A DNA stretch of 64,000 nucleotides from the NCBI RefSeq assembly GCF_043677095.1, contig NZ_JBHLJR010000007.1:182756-246755 (forward strand). Reading direction: 5' to 3'. The notes under the pieces were generated by a model, which had not been told where the DNA came from, searched no databases, and saw only the letters and a list, made by a program, of their open reading frames with translations. The translations under genes were made by a program, and so were the position numbers. This document shows positions 20,801-28,800 of the stretch, one piece after another (position 1 is the stretch's first letter; each line of letters starts with the position of its first letter). Source of the DNA: Natronococcus roseus. Lineage in GTDB: Archaea > Halobacteriota > Halobacteria > Halobacteriales > Natrialbaceae.

Positions 20801-21519
20801 CACGTCCCGTCGAGTGGACACAGGACAAGTCTTCGGGTGGATCTATGCCCTCGATATCGATGCCGGCGCCGTCTGTACAGGAGCCAGCGACTCGAGTGGC
20901 TGCAACGACACTCGTCAATGCGCTAGCCGACGAGCGTGAAGAGAGTGGAGGAAGGCGTGTCTCCGCAGAATCACGGGAGGGCGGGTTGCAACCGACCACG
21001 TTTGGGACCGTCGTTCATCGACTCGCCGAACTTCGACCGCCACGAGACGACTGGGAGTCGTTTATCGCGCGAGTGAGTCGAATGGCGGGTGATGAGCCGA
21101 CTGTAGCGGACGTTGATTCGGTAGTGGCTCACGCTGACGATGCGATCTCGTTTGTGGAGTCTGCCGAACGGGCGATGACAATCGAGGAAGTACACGACGA
21201 GTATTCGGTGATCGCACGGCTCGATGGACATCGAATCGTCGGTGATATCGACCGACTGCTTGTCACTCCGGAAACCTACTGGATCATCGATTACAAGACG
21301 AACAGTCTCTCGAGGACAACGTCGTCGGATCTGCTCGAGCACTATCGTCCCCAGTTGCTTTCGTATGTGCTGGCGCTGTTGCAACACGATTCCCAGCGTG
21401 ACGTTCGTGCATCGCTTCGGTTTACCGACGCCGGCGTTGAGGAGTCCCTTGAGTGGAGTAGTGGACAGATGAACGAGATCGAGTCAGAGCTTCGGTCGAT
21501 GGTGGATTCACTCGAGTAA
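17881..21519 (+). CDS. AddA-like UvrD helicase with C-terminal RecB nuclease domain
   Basis: The protein has 1212 residues. Helicase motifs: Walker A TTAGAGTGKTTT near 28-38, Ia TFTRKAAAELTERVR near 61, Walker B VDEFQDTDP near 402, III GDEKQSIYAFRGAD near 435, IV NFRT near 485, V MTIHAAKGLEFP near 808 and VI LLYVACTRARDRLLL near 895. The C-terminus (about 1040-1200) has GTVVHRLAEL, VGDIDRLLV and WIIDYKTNS, the RecB-family nuclease triad. This is the AddA layout (helicase plus nuclease), paired with the AddB-like gene by an 8-bp overlap. Most haloarchaea rely on Mre11-Rad50-HerA-NurA for end resection, so an AddAB-like pair on an accessory segment suggests transfer and a defence or mobile-element role (inference). 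Confidence 0.9.
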   Translation: MTDEGEEITLTSEQEDALLLDRNVATTAGAGTGKTTTLTERYVKLLAENPELTPENIVTITFTRKAAAELTERVRAELYDRLGAVESPEEYHRWRNVLDELEDGYVHTIHAFCTRLLREYAVEAPVPLGFDVLEEDGAAVLQREVVTEFLDQNQTDEDVRLLAQLWGRGQLVEILTGLLDDRPQSETVLEHWKDADTDDYVDLLWDVCDLDADQARETLYDGGVLEDLRDLQGRLPADHAVEDADGLQALETLTAVAERFPRHSADSDPRACQNAIPELYEVCEKKNGGLYSSSGYIVGSSDEWGEHTDLYEDLKATLNTLIDAVEPYEDAVETTPGQLERNSAYYALALLRVFEDVLERYDDEKDRRDALDFPDLIETAISFLQNDDDVRERLQAKFAAVMVDEFQDTDPRQWLLVKLLTGLNDGTATNAFLVGDEKQSIYAFRGADVTTFSDARGALQSANAALGLDTVPESDAKSPTELELSGNFRTLEGPLTFLNELFASVFRAEGDDHAPFEASPQELTAERDRLEDVASLDGDVEYLLVPDDDETAASLLGDDHPVAEGALEHTIEAEAQALAARLTHLFADPPLIQDPDSNDHRPAQPADVAILLRRRTHLDRYQRALEDVGIPYTTVGGSGFYDTPEVQALTNLLRVLGDPTDDVSLYGVLRSPLFGFTDDRLATEIADAESVWDGLATTEDPQLADAYDLLTTWRTLSGCATPTESGTLPWNRVLSRIIDDTGYLASVSADERGKQAVANVEKFRDQIRSWSENGVHTAAGLLHRIDQQAEVNPREGEADVPGDTEGVRLMTIHAAKGLEFPIVTVPDLGTSLTFGRSIDDHGYVRLVDGSEAVPPLPAVGGPNPDDAFSVETTAAHEYAERVSRPQDRAEAKRLLYVACTRARDRLLLCGTHDIELEEDGGIALGEPDAFDEAGRWRDWLQPVLFDDDLATAAFRDGSATGRIGDATYTVRSPSRPVEWTQDKSSGGSMPSISMPAPSVQEPATRVAATTLVNALADEREESGGRRVSAESREGGLQPTTFGTVVHRLAELRPPRDDWESFIARVSRMAGDEPTVADVDSVVAHADDAISFVESAERAMTIEEVHDEYSVIARLDGHRIVGDIDRLLVTPETYWIIDYKTNSLSRTTSSDLLEHYRPQLLSYVLALLQHDSQRDVRASLRFTDAGVEESLEWSSGQMNEIESELRSMVDSLE

Positions 21520-21543
21520 GTCTTTACAGGTACTCGGAATCAG

Positions 21544-21582
21544 TTAACCAACCCCGGTACACTCTCCAAGTTTGTTGGTTAA
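21544..21582. repeat. Interrupted palindrome, site 2 of 4 (perfect arms)
   Basis: TTAACCAAC (21544-21552) and GTTGGTTAA (21574-21582) are perfect complements separated by 21 nt, 24 bp past the addA-like stop codon. It could act as a terminator-like hairpin, but recurrence of the same arms with different spacers at 4347, 32622 and 55165 points to a protein-binding or recombination site. Confidence 0.6.
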
Positions 21583-21753
21583 GGTTGGGCTCCGATCCGT
21601 ATTATCAGCTGTTCGCCCAAGCAGTTGGATCAGTATGTGCCACACTGAGTTATCAGTGGAGTGGAGGTCGACCCTGCTCCGTCCACTTCCAAATGAGGTG
21701 ATGGATACTACTGTTATCCATGGATAATGAGGATATCCACAGCGCAAGAGGGC

Positions 21754-21862
21754 CTGTGCTAGCTGACTCTCGAGTTCGGCGGCCTGCAGAATCTTGATCT
21801 CGCTTTCGGCCTATCCTCGAGCGACGCCGCCTCTCGTTGCAGGTCGTAGACGACGGGCAGCC
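21754..21862 (-). pseudogene. Duplicated 3' end of an mcrC-like gene
   Basis: About 109 bp is roughly 80% identical by eye to 23816-23924, the 3' end of the McrC-like nuclease gene, in the same orientation. Shared words include TCTCGAGTTC, GCGGCCTGCAG, ATCTTGATCTC and CCTCGAGCGACGCCG. The reading frame is not kept. The pair of copies brackets the divergent two-gene cassette 21869-23462. The rest of the 350-bp gap after addA holds only the palindrome at 21544. Confidence 0.6.
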
Positions 21863-21868
21863 AGAAGA

Positions 21869-22507
21869 TCAGAAGAGTTCGTCGAGAGGCCGATCTGCAC
21901 CGGCTTCGGTCTCGACGTCTTCATCCGGTTCAATGGGGGGTGCATCGAAGAGCCGGTCGCTACCGCGTTCTCGGGCAGCGAGCGTGTCATCAACAATGGC
22001 CTCTGTTTCGTCGTCTATTTCTGGGATTTTGAGGGCTTCACTAACGTCTTCTGGCAGTTCTGGTCGCGGCGCATCCTGGTGTCGTTCAATTTTCTCGGTC
22101 AGATAGAGATTTTCCTGTAGGGCACGCAGAACCGGGACGTACCGGAGGTAGCTGTACTCATCTAAGAGGGTGATCCCGTAACTGGTGAACCCCCAGAACT
22201 CCCGTGGTTCGTTACGCTCGGTCTCATCTCCACGGTATTTGTACTTCGCCATCACCTGCTTATCTGCGAGCCGGTCAAGATGCTCCCGGATAGTGGAGCG
22301 ATTCTTGGGCACGAGGTATTCGAGCTCGTCGAGTGTCGCCAGGTACGTTGGATGCCCAAGCACGGCTTGGATGATGTGGTAGCGGGTTTCCTGCGTGAGG
22401 AATTGGTGTGCCCGTCGCTGTTTCTCGATCGGCATGACATCGTCACCGCCAAATGGGTCTGCCTCGCCGCCGACCGGATTTCCTGCGCCCCCCGCACTAT
22501 TACTCAT
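21869..22507 (-). CDS. Winged-helix transcriptional regulator
   Basis: The protein has 212 residues. A Gly-rich acidic N-terminus (1-28) is followed by a winged helix at about 35-110: AHQFLTQETRYHIIQAVLGH, LDELEYLVPKNRSTIREHLD (helix-turn-helix) and KQVMAKYKYRGDETERNEPREFWGFT (wing). A helical section and a very acidic tail, probably disordered, complete it. The HTH resembles ArsR/MarR-type archaeal regulators. It diverges from the gene at 22623, and a perfect 10-bp inverted repeat (22553-22580) lies midway between the start codons. Regulation of itself and of its neighbour by this protein is a strong inference. The pair sits between two copies of the mcrC 3' end, suggesting it arrived as a unit. 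Confidence 0.8.
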   Translation of the reverse strand: MSNSAGGAGNPVGGEADPFGGDDVMPIEKQRRAHQFLTQETRYHIIQAVLGHPTYLATLDELEYLVPKNRSTIREHLDRLADKQVMAKYKYRGDETERNEPREFWGFTSYGITLLDEYSYLRYVPVLRALQENLYLTEKIERHQDAPRPELPEDVSEALKIPEIDDETEAIVDDTLAARERGSDRLFDAPPIEPDEDVETEAGADRPLDELF

Positions 22508-22552
22508 ACGTGTCTATTTTGTCTCCATTCACGTAACTGTTCGGGGCGGGCA

Positions 22553-22580
22553 AGTTGGGAAAATACTATCTTTCCCAACT
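22553..22580. promoter_or_regulatory. Operator-like perfect palindrome between divergent genes
   Basis: AGTTGGGAAA (22553-22562) and TTTCCCAACT (22571-22580) are perfect complements with an 8-nt AT-rich spacer. The site is 46 bp from the regulator start and 43 bp from the start at 22623, so it would overlap or abut both basal promoters. This is the expected place for a homodimeric regulator to bind. Confidence 0.7.
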
Positions 22581-22622
22581 CGGACATGAACGCTTAAGAC
22601 GAACACTTCTGTAGACAGTAGT

Positions 22623-23462
22623 ATGAGTGGACCACGCGTTCCACGCAATTCATACGCCATCTACCGGGCTGTCAACCGTATTTTTGAAGGAATTAGCTCC
22701 CCACCGCAGGGGGACTACCACGAAGTCGTCCGCTATATGAACGAAGAACTCCCCCGGTTCGAGCAAGCCAATAGTAGCTACCTGGTTCTTGGAAGCTACC
22801 GTGGCGCGTACGGACGACGTCTCCGAGAGTTCGCTAACTGCCTCAACATGCCAACGAACGCCGAATCGATCGTTCTCGGGGATACGATCAACTTGGACAC
22901 CGCGGTTGTCCCCGAATTCGACATTAAGATCAACCTCCTTGGTGAGGCAGCAGATTACATCGCTGGTGTCTATGAGAAGGAAAGCGGTGGTGAGAGCCCG
23001 GAGCTCGGGGTTGTTAGAGCACTCTTCGTGAATAAGACATTCGTGTTCCCGCGCGACTATACTGGCCTTACCCGTGATAGTCTGGAGACACGAGAAGACG
23101 TCATCCAGGCTGCTCTGGCGGTATACTACGCTGACTTCGATCATATTGATAATGAGCAGAGAGTTGCCGAGAAAAAGAAAAAGGAAATCGCATCACTGCT
23201 GGCAGCCGCGCAAGAGGAAGGCATCGACATCAACGAGCGAGAACTCACCGATCTCATCAAAGAGCGTCAAAACGACATTCATGAGCCGCCCACCGAATAT
23301 AGCTGGGTTCATCTGAGCTTCTTCAAACGGTTTGAAGCGATGACTCAGTGCCATCCCTGGACGACGATGACCGAACTGCGAGGTCATGCTGATGAGATGC
23401 CGGGGCCAGAACGCCCGCGATGGGAAACTGAATTTGATGTAGGGATGTTCTGCGACGAGTAG
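22623..23462 (+). CDS. Unknown 279-residue protein paired with a divergent regulator
   Basis: I do not recognise this family. The protein is soluble, with no signal or membrane segment. An N-terminal helical part (YAIYRAVNRIFEGISS, HEVVRYMNEELPRFEQ) is followed by a mixed section (FDIKINLLGEAADYIAGVYE, ALFVNKTFVFPRDYTG). Next comes a long charged helix at about 170-230 (RVAEKKKKEIASLLAAAQEE, INERELTDLIKERQNDI), likely a coiled coil. The tail has WVHLSFFKRFEAM and CHPWTTM. No catalytic motif is evident. Its promoter region is shared with the winged-helix regulator, and both lie within the restriction-repair block, so an inducible defence or counter-defence role is possible but unproven. Confidence 0.75.
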   Translation: MSGPRVPRNSYAIYRAVNRIFEGISSPPQGDYHEVVRYMNEELPRFEQANSSYLVLGSYRGAYGRRLREFANCLNMPTNAESIVLGDTINLDTAVVPEFDIKINLLGEAADYIAGVYEKESGGESPELGVVRALFVNKTFVFPRDYTGLTRDSLETREDVIQAALAVYYADFDHIDNEQRVAEKKKKEIASLLAAAQEEGIDINERELTDLIKERQNDIHEPPTEYSWVHLSFFKRFEAMTQCHPWTTMTELRGHADEMPGPERPRWETEFDVGMFCDE

Positions 23463-23562
23463 CCGCATTCACGGACTACGTTCCTTTCTGATCGTGGGAG
23501 CGAATGATCAGGCGTTTATCGATATGTTCGCGGATTCGTTCTACAGGCGGAGCAGGCCGAGT

Positions 23563-23585
23563 GCCTCGGGGCTTGACCCCGAGGC
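23563..23585. other. GC-rich hairpin, possible TnpB 3'-end/omega-RNA remnant
   Basis: GCCTCGGGG (23563-23571), loop CTTGA, CCCCGAGGC (23577-23585) form a perfect 9-bp stem. On the complement the surrounding frame reads VNRLGVKPRGTRPA, a phrase I associate with the ends of haloarchaeal IS605/IS1341-type tnpB units. No tnpB is present. The remaining 330-bp gap 23463-23793 has no gene. It could equally be a terminator for one of the convergent neighbours. Confidence 0.4.
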
Positions 23586-23793
23586 GGTTCACGAGAAGGA
23601 GTCTGTGATGAGTCGATAAAGATGTACGGCGTGTCGACCGGTTCTCGGTGAGATGCAACTGGAGGGTTTGAGGACCGACTCAGCAGTTAGTTGTGCTTGG
23701 TTTGTAGAATACTATATTTAAAATGGTACTCATTCCACCGGATTGATTTCACACATAGTGCATAACATCCCTCCTCTCACAGCAACTAGCCAC

Positions 23794-25137
23794 TCACAAT
23801 TTTCGTTTGAGTACCTGTGCTAGTTGATTCTCGAGTTCAGCGGCCTGCAGGATCTTGATCTCACTATCGGCCTGTTCCTCGAGCGACGCCGTCTCCCGCT
23901 GAAGATCCTGAACCACGAGCAGGCCGTTCCACCCAGAGCCGAAGTACTCCTCAGTATCGCGTCCAAAGACGTACTCCTCGTTGAGACGCAAGAAGGCGAG
24001 ATACTCGAGTGTCTCCTTGATCCCTCGTCGAATCGTGTCCTCGTTGGCGCTGTTCTTCACCTCGACGATCAGGTACTCATGATCGCCGTCCTCGGAGATG
24101 ATCTCGAGGACGATCACGTCCGGCCGTCCGGTGTGGTCCTGGTACTCTTTCTTGAAGTAGTTGCCAGCGACCTCCTTGGCGACACGCTGTACCCTGTCAG
24201 TACGGGACTGGCTGTCCTCATTGTCGTCGGGAACCGCAGTAAAGGAGAGACTCCGATCCCGTGCGGAGTTGTCGTGGTAGAGGACGATCTCCTGGTCGCC
24301 GTCGAATCGGGCCACTTCCTGCCGGCCGGTTGCGATCGTCTGGAACTGTGGCGTGCTCTCTCGCAGGTCTTCGATCGTCGCGATGAACCGAAAGAGTACG
24401 AACAGTTCGAACAGTGAATCCGTATCGTCCGGTGCGATCGCGGTCTGCTCGAGCAGTTGGCGGATCGCATCGGCGTCGCCGTCGAACAATTGCTGGCGCG
24501 TTCGTAGCAGCGAGGCGGCCGTCCGATACACCTCCTGGCGGGAGTTGGCGGCCGTCGTGAGCATCCGCTCGGTCGGTTCGTACGTATCGGGCTCGCGGAT
24601 CCGGCGAACGTGGACGTTGCGCTCGACGATGCGCTGGAGTTCGTCGATCAGGTCGTCGCTGCCCTTCCAGGTCTCGGAGACCCAGTCGTAGTCCCCACGG
24701 AGGTACTCCTCTGCCTCTCGGATTGTGCGGTGGATGATCGAGATCAGTTGTTTGAGGACGATGTTTTCCGGGATGTCGTAGTCCTCGGAGCGATTGTCAC
24801 AGACGAAAATCGACTGGTCTCGAGGGTACTGGGAGTAGCGCTTCTTGATGGTGTCGCCCCAGTTGATCCGCCCGTCGACGGTGCCGCGTCTGGTTCGTGA
24901 GGTCGTCCGGGTTTCGGTGCGGATACTGCGGAGATGTCCGGAGAGGTTCCGAACGAACTCGACGACATCCTCTTGCAGGATGAAATGCAGATCCAACAGG
25001 AGTTCGTACTCCTCGAAGCGCTCGTCCAGCTGTTCCGGTTTGAGCGAGCGGGCGAGCTCCTGTTGGGGGAACGAGCCTCGCATCGCGTAGGCGAGGATGT
25101 CCTCGGTGAGCTGGCCGAGGAGTTCGTCTCTATTCAT
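23794..25137 (-). CDS. McrC-like PD-(D/E)XK nuclease subunit
   Basis: The ATG of MNRDELLGQLTEDILAYA at 25137 is chosen because it overlaps the end of the McrB-like gene by 8 bp; the frame continues upstream as a shadow only. The protein has 447 residues. An N-terminal helical section contains a Thr/Arg-rich linker near 75-85. The C-terminal nuclease core is near 335-375: RPDVIVLEIISEDG, then HEYLIVEVKNSANEDT, giving the D...E-x-K triad of PD-(D/E)XK enzymes. It should act with the McrB-like motor to cut modified DNA (type IV restriction). Standard McrC sequences are shorter, so this is an McrC-like variant rather than a clear orthologue. Its 3' end is duplicated at 21754-21862. Confidence 0.75.
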   Translation of the reverse strand: MNRDELLGQLTEDILAYAMRGSFPQQELARSLKPEQLDERFEEYELLLDLHFILQEDVVEFVRNLSGHLRSIRTETRTTSRTRRGTVDGRINWGDTIKKRYSQYPRDQSIFVCDNRSEDYDIPENIVLKQLISIIHRTIREAEEYLRGDYDWVSETWKGSDDLIDELQRIVERNVHVRRIREPDTYEPTERMLTTAANSRQEVYRTAASLLRTRQQLFDGDADAIRQLLEQTAIAPDDTDSLFELFVLFRFIATIEDLRESTPQFQTIATGRQEVARFDGDQEIVLYHDNSARDRSLSFTAVPDDNEDSQSRTDRVQRVAKEVAGNYFKKEYQDHTGRPDVIVLEIISEDGDHEYLIVEVKNSANEDTIRRGIKETLEYLAFLRLNEEYVFGRDTEEYFGSGWNGLLVVQDLQRETASLEEQADSEIKILQAAELENQLAQVLKRKL

Positions 25138-28100
25138 TTGCGGTGAGGGTGACCTGGAGCATCTCCTGGGCGGCGTCTTTGAGTAACTCTGGTTTAATGT
25201 CCGGGACGTCAGTGAGCTCTCGGACGATGGTTTTCCGTTTCGGGACGCCCTCGAGCTGTGGGAAGATGTAGCTGATGACCGCCTGGGTGAGGTGGTACTC
25301 GAGGTCATCGGTGTGGAGCGTGACGTACTGGAGGACGTCCTTGATGATCGCCGGACCGATCGCTCGTTCGTCGACTGCGGTGTTCGTTTTCCGCCAGACG
25401 CGGCCGACTGCCCCTGCATGTCGCTGGGTGATCTCGAGGTCCCAGACATCGGCGTACTCGTGGACGAGATCCGCTGCAGGGTCCTCGGTCTCTGAGGTTG
25501 GGTCCTCGAGGTCGGGGGCAGGGACGCGGATGAAGGCAAAGCGGCGCATGAACGCGTAGCTCATCTCGTACAGCGAGGTCTTGTCGTAGGCGTTCATCGT
25601 CGCGAAGATGCGCCACGAGTTGGGAACGACGTACTGGTGGGGTTGTGCAGTGCCCTCGAGGTCGGCGTGGGTCGTGAGTTCGATTTCCTGGTCGTTGACG
25701 GTGTAGGGGAGTTGGACGGACTGTCCCGAGAGGAGTGTGAAGAGTTGGCCGAACGCTTTGTCGATGTCTGCGCGGTTGAGTTCGTCGACCACGAGCAGGT
25801 CGTTGGATTGTGTGTTGTTTTGACGGTCCTTGAGGCGGTTGAGAACGATCCCCGGCGTGAACGAGAGGTTCTGGTCGTTGTCGCTGGATTCGTTGGGCAT
25901 GTAGCCGCCGACGGTGTCGAACGTCGACCAGTCAGCGGTGGCCGTGGTCATCTCGAAATCGGTGTAGAGGTAGGGGTGGGTGTCGGTGAGATAGTCGCAG
26001 ACGCGTTCGGCTATTTCTGTTTTTCCGGTGCCGGGTGGGCCGGTAAGCAGGATGTGTTTGTTCGAGCGGAGGGCTGTGGAGATCTGCTCGAGGATTTGGT
26101 TGGCTAGGTCGTCCTGGAAGTGGAGGTCCTCGAGGATTTTGTTGGAGTCGATGGGGCTGGTGAGGTTCTTGTCGAGGGCGATGGCCGGGACTTCTTCGAG
26201 TGTGGTGGTGAGTGCATCGAGGAGGGCCGTTCCTTTGTCTGTGGGCAGTGACTCGAGGAGACGGTGGCGGGGGAAGCCGGTGTCACTGATCTGGCGGCAG
26301 ATGGTGTCTGCTCGCTCGAACGGGAGTGCATTTGTGAGGAGGGCCTCGAGTTCGGCATCGACCGTTTCAGGGTCTTTGTCGGTGATTTGTTGGTGTGTAT
26401 CAGTCTTCTCGAGGTCCCCCGTTGCGAACAGTCTGCTGAAGGTGAGCAGGTACGGGAAGGAGTTGCCCTTTGGGCCGCCTTCGTGTTCGTCGTACCACCA
26501 CGCTTCGTTCTCGGGTTTGGTGGTTTGGTCCTGAATGATTCCGGCTCCGATGAGAGCGCTATCGTAATTGGAGAGGGCGTCCCAGCTTGGATCCTGTCTC
26601 GAGTGGAAGAGCACGATATCGCCGGGGTTGGGTTGTTCCCAGCGGTCTTTGTCCGCTGGTTGGAACGAGAGGGCCGTGTACTCGAAGACGGTCAGCCAGT
26701 AGTCGGGTGGTGCGGTGAATTTGTAGACTGTCGTATCGTTGGCGCGTGCTCGTTCGATGAGTGGATGGTCGGGGTTCTCGAGGTCGGCTTGGGTTATGGG
26801 AGTGGGATCGTTGTTTTGTGTCACGCGATTACTCTCAGCTGCAGTCGTCGATTCGGGGTACAATTGGTCGCCCTTGATTTGGTCGAGGAACTCTGGAATC
26901 GACTCGTACTCAGAGTGGAAATTCGAGCCATTCCGGTCGAAATTGATCGCGCTGTAGGTGTCATTTGGCCACCCCTTGAACCCAAGTGCCTTCCAAAACT
27001 CTTCTCGGTCGAGGTTGGCTTCGTAGACTGGCTCAAGAAACAGGATGTGGTGGAACGTCGCGTCGATCGCTTCACCCCAGCCGATGGCGTCTGTGAATGC
27101 CATCGCTGCCTCTGGCTCGAGGATTGTTGAATGAGCCACTCGAGCGAGGATTGTGTACTGGCCGCTTCGTCGGCCATCTCTGTCGGCAAAGAGGAGGTAG
27201 TCGCCAACGTCCGCTGGGTCGTCCTCTCGATTTCCCCAAACACGGAGTTCCTCGTGGTCGATTGGAATCTCGGTGATTTCCTCGAGCGGTTCTCGAGGCA
27301 CGTCGTTCAGGACAGTGCGTTGGAAGTTTGTCCGGATCGGATTTTGGCCGGTCTTGACCGGGACTTGGTAGACGGTTGGGGTCGTGGATTGCTCGGTACT
27401 TGCCTCGTTTTCGGTAGTCGCTGTAAGTGATTTCTGTTCGGTTTCGACTGACTCACCAGTGTCTGTTGTCGCGGTATCTGTGAACTGCAGATGGGATTCG
27501 ATCTGCGCAAGTCCCGACTCGAAATCGGTCGCAAGCTCGGTGGTTACGAGACGACGAACAGTCGCACCAAGGAAGTGACCGAGTTCTGCTAGCAAGTGGG
27601 TGATTGCTGGCTGTGCTTGGCCATCTTCTGGTCGATCTTCGAAGAGATTGGTCTCGCTCGAGAGGCAGTTCATTGCGATTCCCTTGTTGCCGAACGGATA
27701 CCAGTCAACACCGATTAGCTGCTCATCAGCGAGTGTTTCTGGTGTATCCTCTGGTGATTCGAGTTCATCGACGGAGATTCGTGGTGACGTGACACGCCCA
27801 ATACCGAACGGGACATCGATTTTCGTGATCGTCGTTCCTGCAACGATGATGTCTCCGCTCTCGAGTTCAGGGGGACTACCGCCGGATTGGGAGTTTGCGA
27901 TTGAGGCGACGTTCTCTCGATGCCAGAACTCCCAGTGTCGGTCAGTCACTGGCGAGACACGCCAGACGTTTCGCTCCTCGAGGTCGTACTGTGGGCTGCT
28001 ATACAGTTGGTCTAAGAGGTCTTCGTAGGTGTCGATAAGCGCGAGGAGGTCCGCTTTGACTTGCTTTTCGTCGGTGAGATCTTCCGGTGAGTAGCTTTTC

Positions 28101-28666
28101 GTGAGAATGGCGCCGCTGTTGTACGCATCAGCGCGGTTGACGTCTTCTTCGGTACCCTCGTACTCGAGGGTCGACGTGATCGTTGCTTTCGTTGGCTGGA
28201 ATCCTTCGGGTGGGGAAATGAGTTCGCGATATCGAGCAGCATGACGCTCGAGAATCGTGTTTGAGAAGGGTTTTCGGCCAACTCGGTATGAGCATCGCTG
28301 AGCCTCTGTTGCCCCCTGGTTCAGCGTTAGATAGAGTCGATTAGCGTCAGTGTCGAACAGATAGACGATGTAGATACCCTTTTGCGTTGTTGTGGTTTCA
28401 TCAGGGCGTTCGATCGGGATGTAGGGGATATCGCCCATTGTGCCTTGACCGAGTGTCGGATTGACGTTGTACTCGCGGTTAGTGGGCTCGAGAACGTCCT
28501 GGACCGCTTGTTTGCTCTTTTGTCTGATTAGGTCGTGGAGGTCCCGATCGTCATTGATTTTGTAGTACTCGCGGTCTTTCCCGATCTGTCTTGGCGAAGG
28601 ATACTGAATGAGAATCTGTCTAAGGGTCTCGCCAAGATCTAGTTCCGAAGAGAGTGACATACTCAT
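25130..28666 (-). CDS. McrB-like AAA+ motor with MrcB_N and EVE-like reader domains
   Basis: I use the ATG at 28666; a TTG lies five codons upstream. The protein has about 1178 residues. In order: an MrcB_N (DUF3578)-like domain at about 1-190 (LRQILIQYPSPRQ, GTMGDIPYIPI, GIYIVYLFD, LTLNQGATEA), a second uncharacterised part, an EVE/PUA-like section near 465-580 (VGDYLLFADRDGRRSG, ILFLEPVYE), and another EVE-like one near 645-765 (YWLTVFEYTALSFQP, PGDIVLFHSRQDPSWD). The AAA+ module has GPPGTGKTEIAERV near 875, LLVVDELNRADIDKAFGQLF near 958 and FATMNAYDKTSLYEMSYAFMRRF near 1025. EVE and related domains read modified bases. This makes it a modification-dependent restriction motor co-encoded (8-bp overlap) with the McrC-like nuclease. 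Confidence 0.88.
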   Translation of the reverse strand: MSMSLSSELDLGETLRQILIQYPSPRQIGKDREYYKINDDRDLHDLIRQKSKQAVQDVLEPTNREYNVNPTLGQGTMGDIPYIPIERPDETTTTQKGIYIVYLFDTDANRLYLTLNQGATEAQRCSYRVGRKPFSNTILERHAARYRELISPPEGFQPTKATITSTLEYEGTEEDVNRADAYNSGAILTKSYSPEDLTDEKQVKADLLALIDTYEDLLDQLYSSPQYDLEERNVWRVSPVTDRHWEFWHRENVASIANSQSGGSPPELESGDIIVAGTTITKIDVPFGIGRVTSPRISVDELESPEDTPETLADEQLIGVDWYPFGNKGIAMNCLSSETNLFEDRPEDGQAQPAITHLLAELGHFLGATVRRLVTTELATDFESGLAQIESHLQFTDTATTDTGESVETEQKSLTATTENEASTEQSTTPTVYQVPVKTGQNPIRTNFQRTVLNDVPREPLEEITEIPIDHEELRVWGNREDDPADVGDYLLFADRDGRRSGQYTILARVAHSTILEPEAAMAFTDAIGWGEAIDATFHHILFLEPVYEANLDREEFWKALGFKGWPNDTYSAINFDRNGSNFHSEYESIPEFLDQIKGDQLYPESTTAAESNRVTQNNDPTPITQADLENPDHPLIERARANDTTVYKFTAPPDYWLTVFEYTALSFQPADKDRWEQPNPGDIVLFHSRQDPSWDALSNYDSALIGAGIIQDQTTKPENEAWWYDEHEGGPKGNSFPYLLTFSRLFATGDLEKTDTHQQITDKDPETVDAELEALLTNALPFERADTICRQISDTGFPRHRLLESLPTDKGTALLDALTTTLEEVPAIALDKNLTSPIDSNKILEDLHFQDDLANQILEQISTALRSNKHILLTGPPGTGKTEIAERVCDYLTDTHPYLYTDFEMTTATADWSTFDTVGGYMPNESSDNDQNLSFTPGIVLNRLKDRQNNTQSNDLLVVDELNRADIDKAFGQLFTLLSGQSVQLPYTVNDQEIELTTHADLEGTAQPHQYVVPNSWRIFATMNAYDKTSLYEMSYAFMRRFAFIRVPAPDLEDPTSETEDPAADLVHEYADVWDLEITQRHAGAVGRVWRKTNTAVDERAIGPAIIKDVLQYVTLHTDDLEYHLTQAVISYIFPQLEGVPKRKTIVRELTDVPDIKPELLKDAAQEMLQVTLTANE

Positions 28667-28800
28667 GTCCACGTCTTTCAACCATCAAAATAATTCACAT
28701 CTCGGAAATAACACGACCTTCTGACAGAGAGTGGGGTGCTGGTCTCTTCGGTAGAGCAACTACTGTATTATCTCGAAAAGGCCTGAATTCTCTTTCACTA

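Noticed and set aside
25138..25539. Upstream extension of the McrC-like frame (Ser/Arg/Thr-rich)
   Set aside because: Lies within the McrB gene in another frame and has no protein character; the ATG at 25137 is the natural start.
26264..27130. 288-codon plus-strand frame opposite the McrB-like gene
   Set aside because: Overlaps the EVE-like and linker regions of a clear gene; composition is Val/Cys/Trp-rich and not haloarchaeal.
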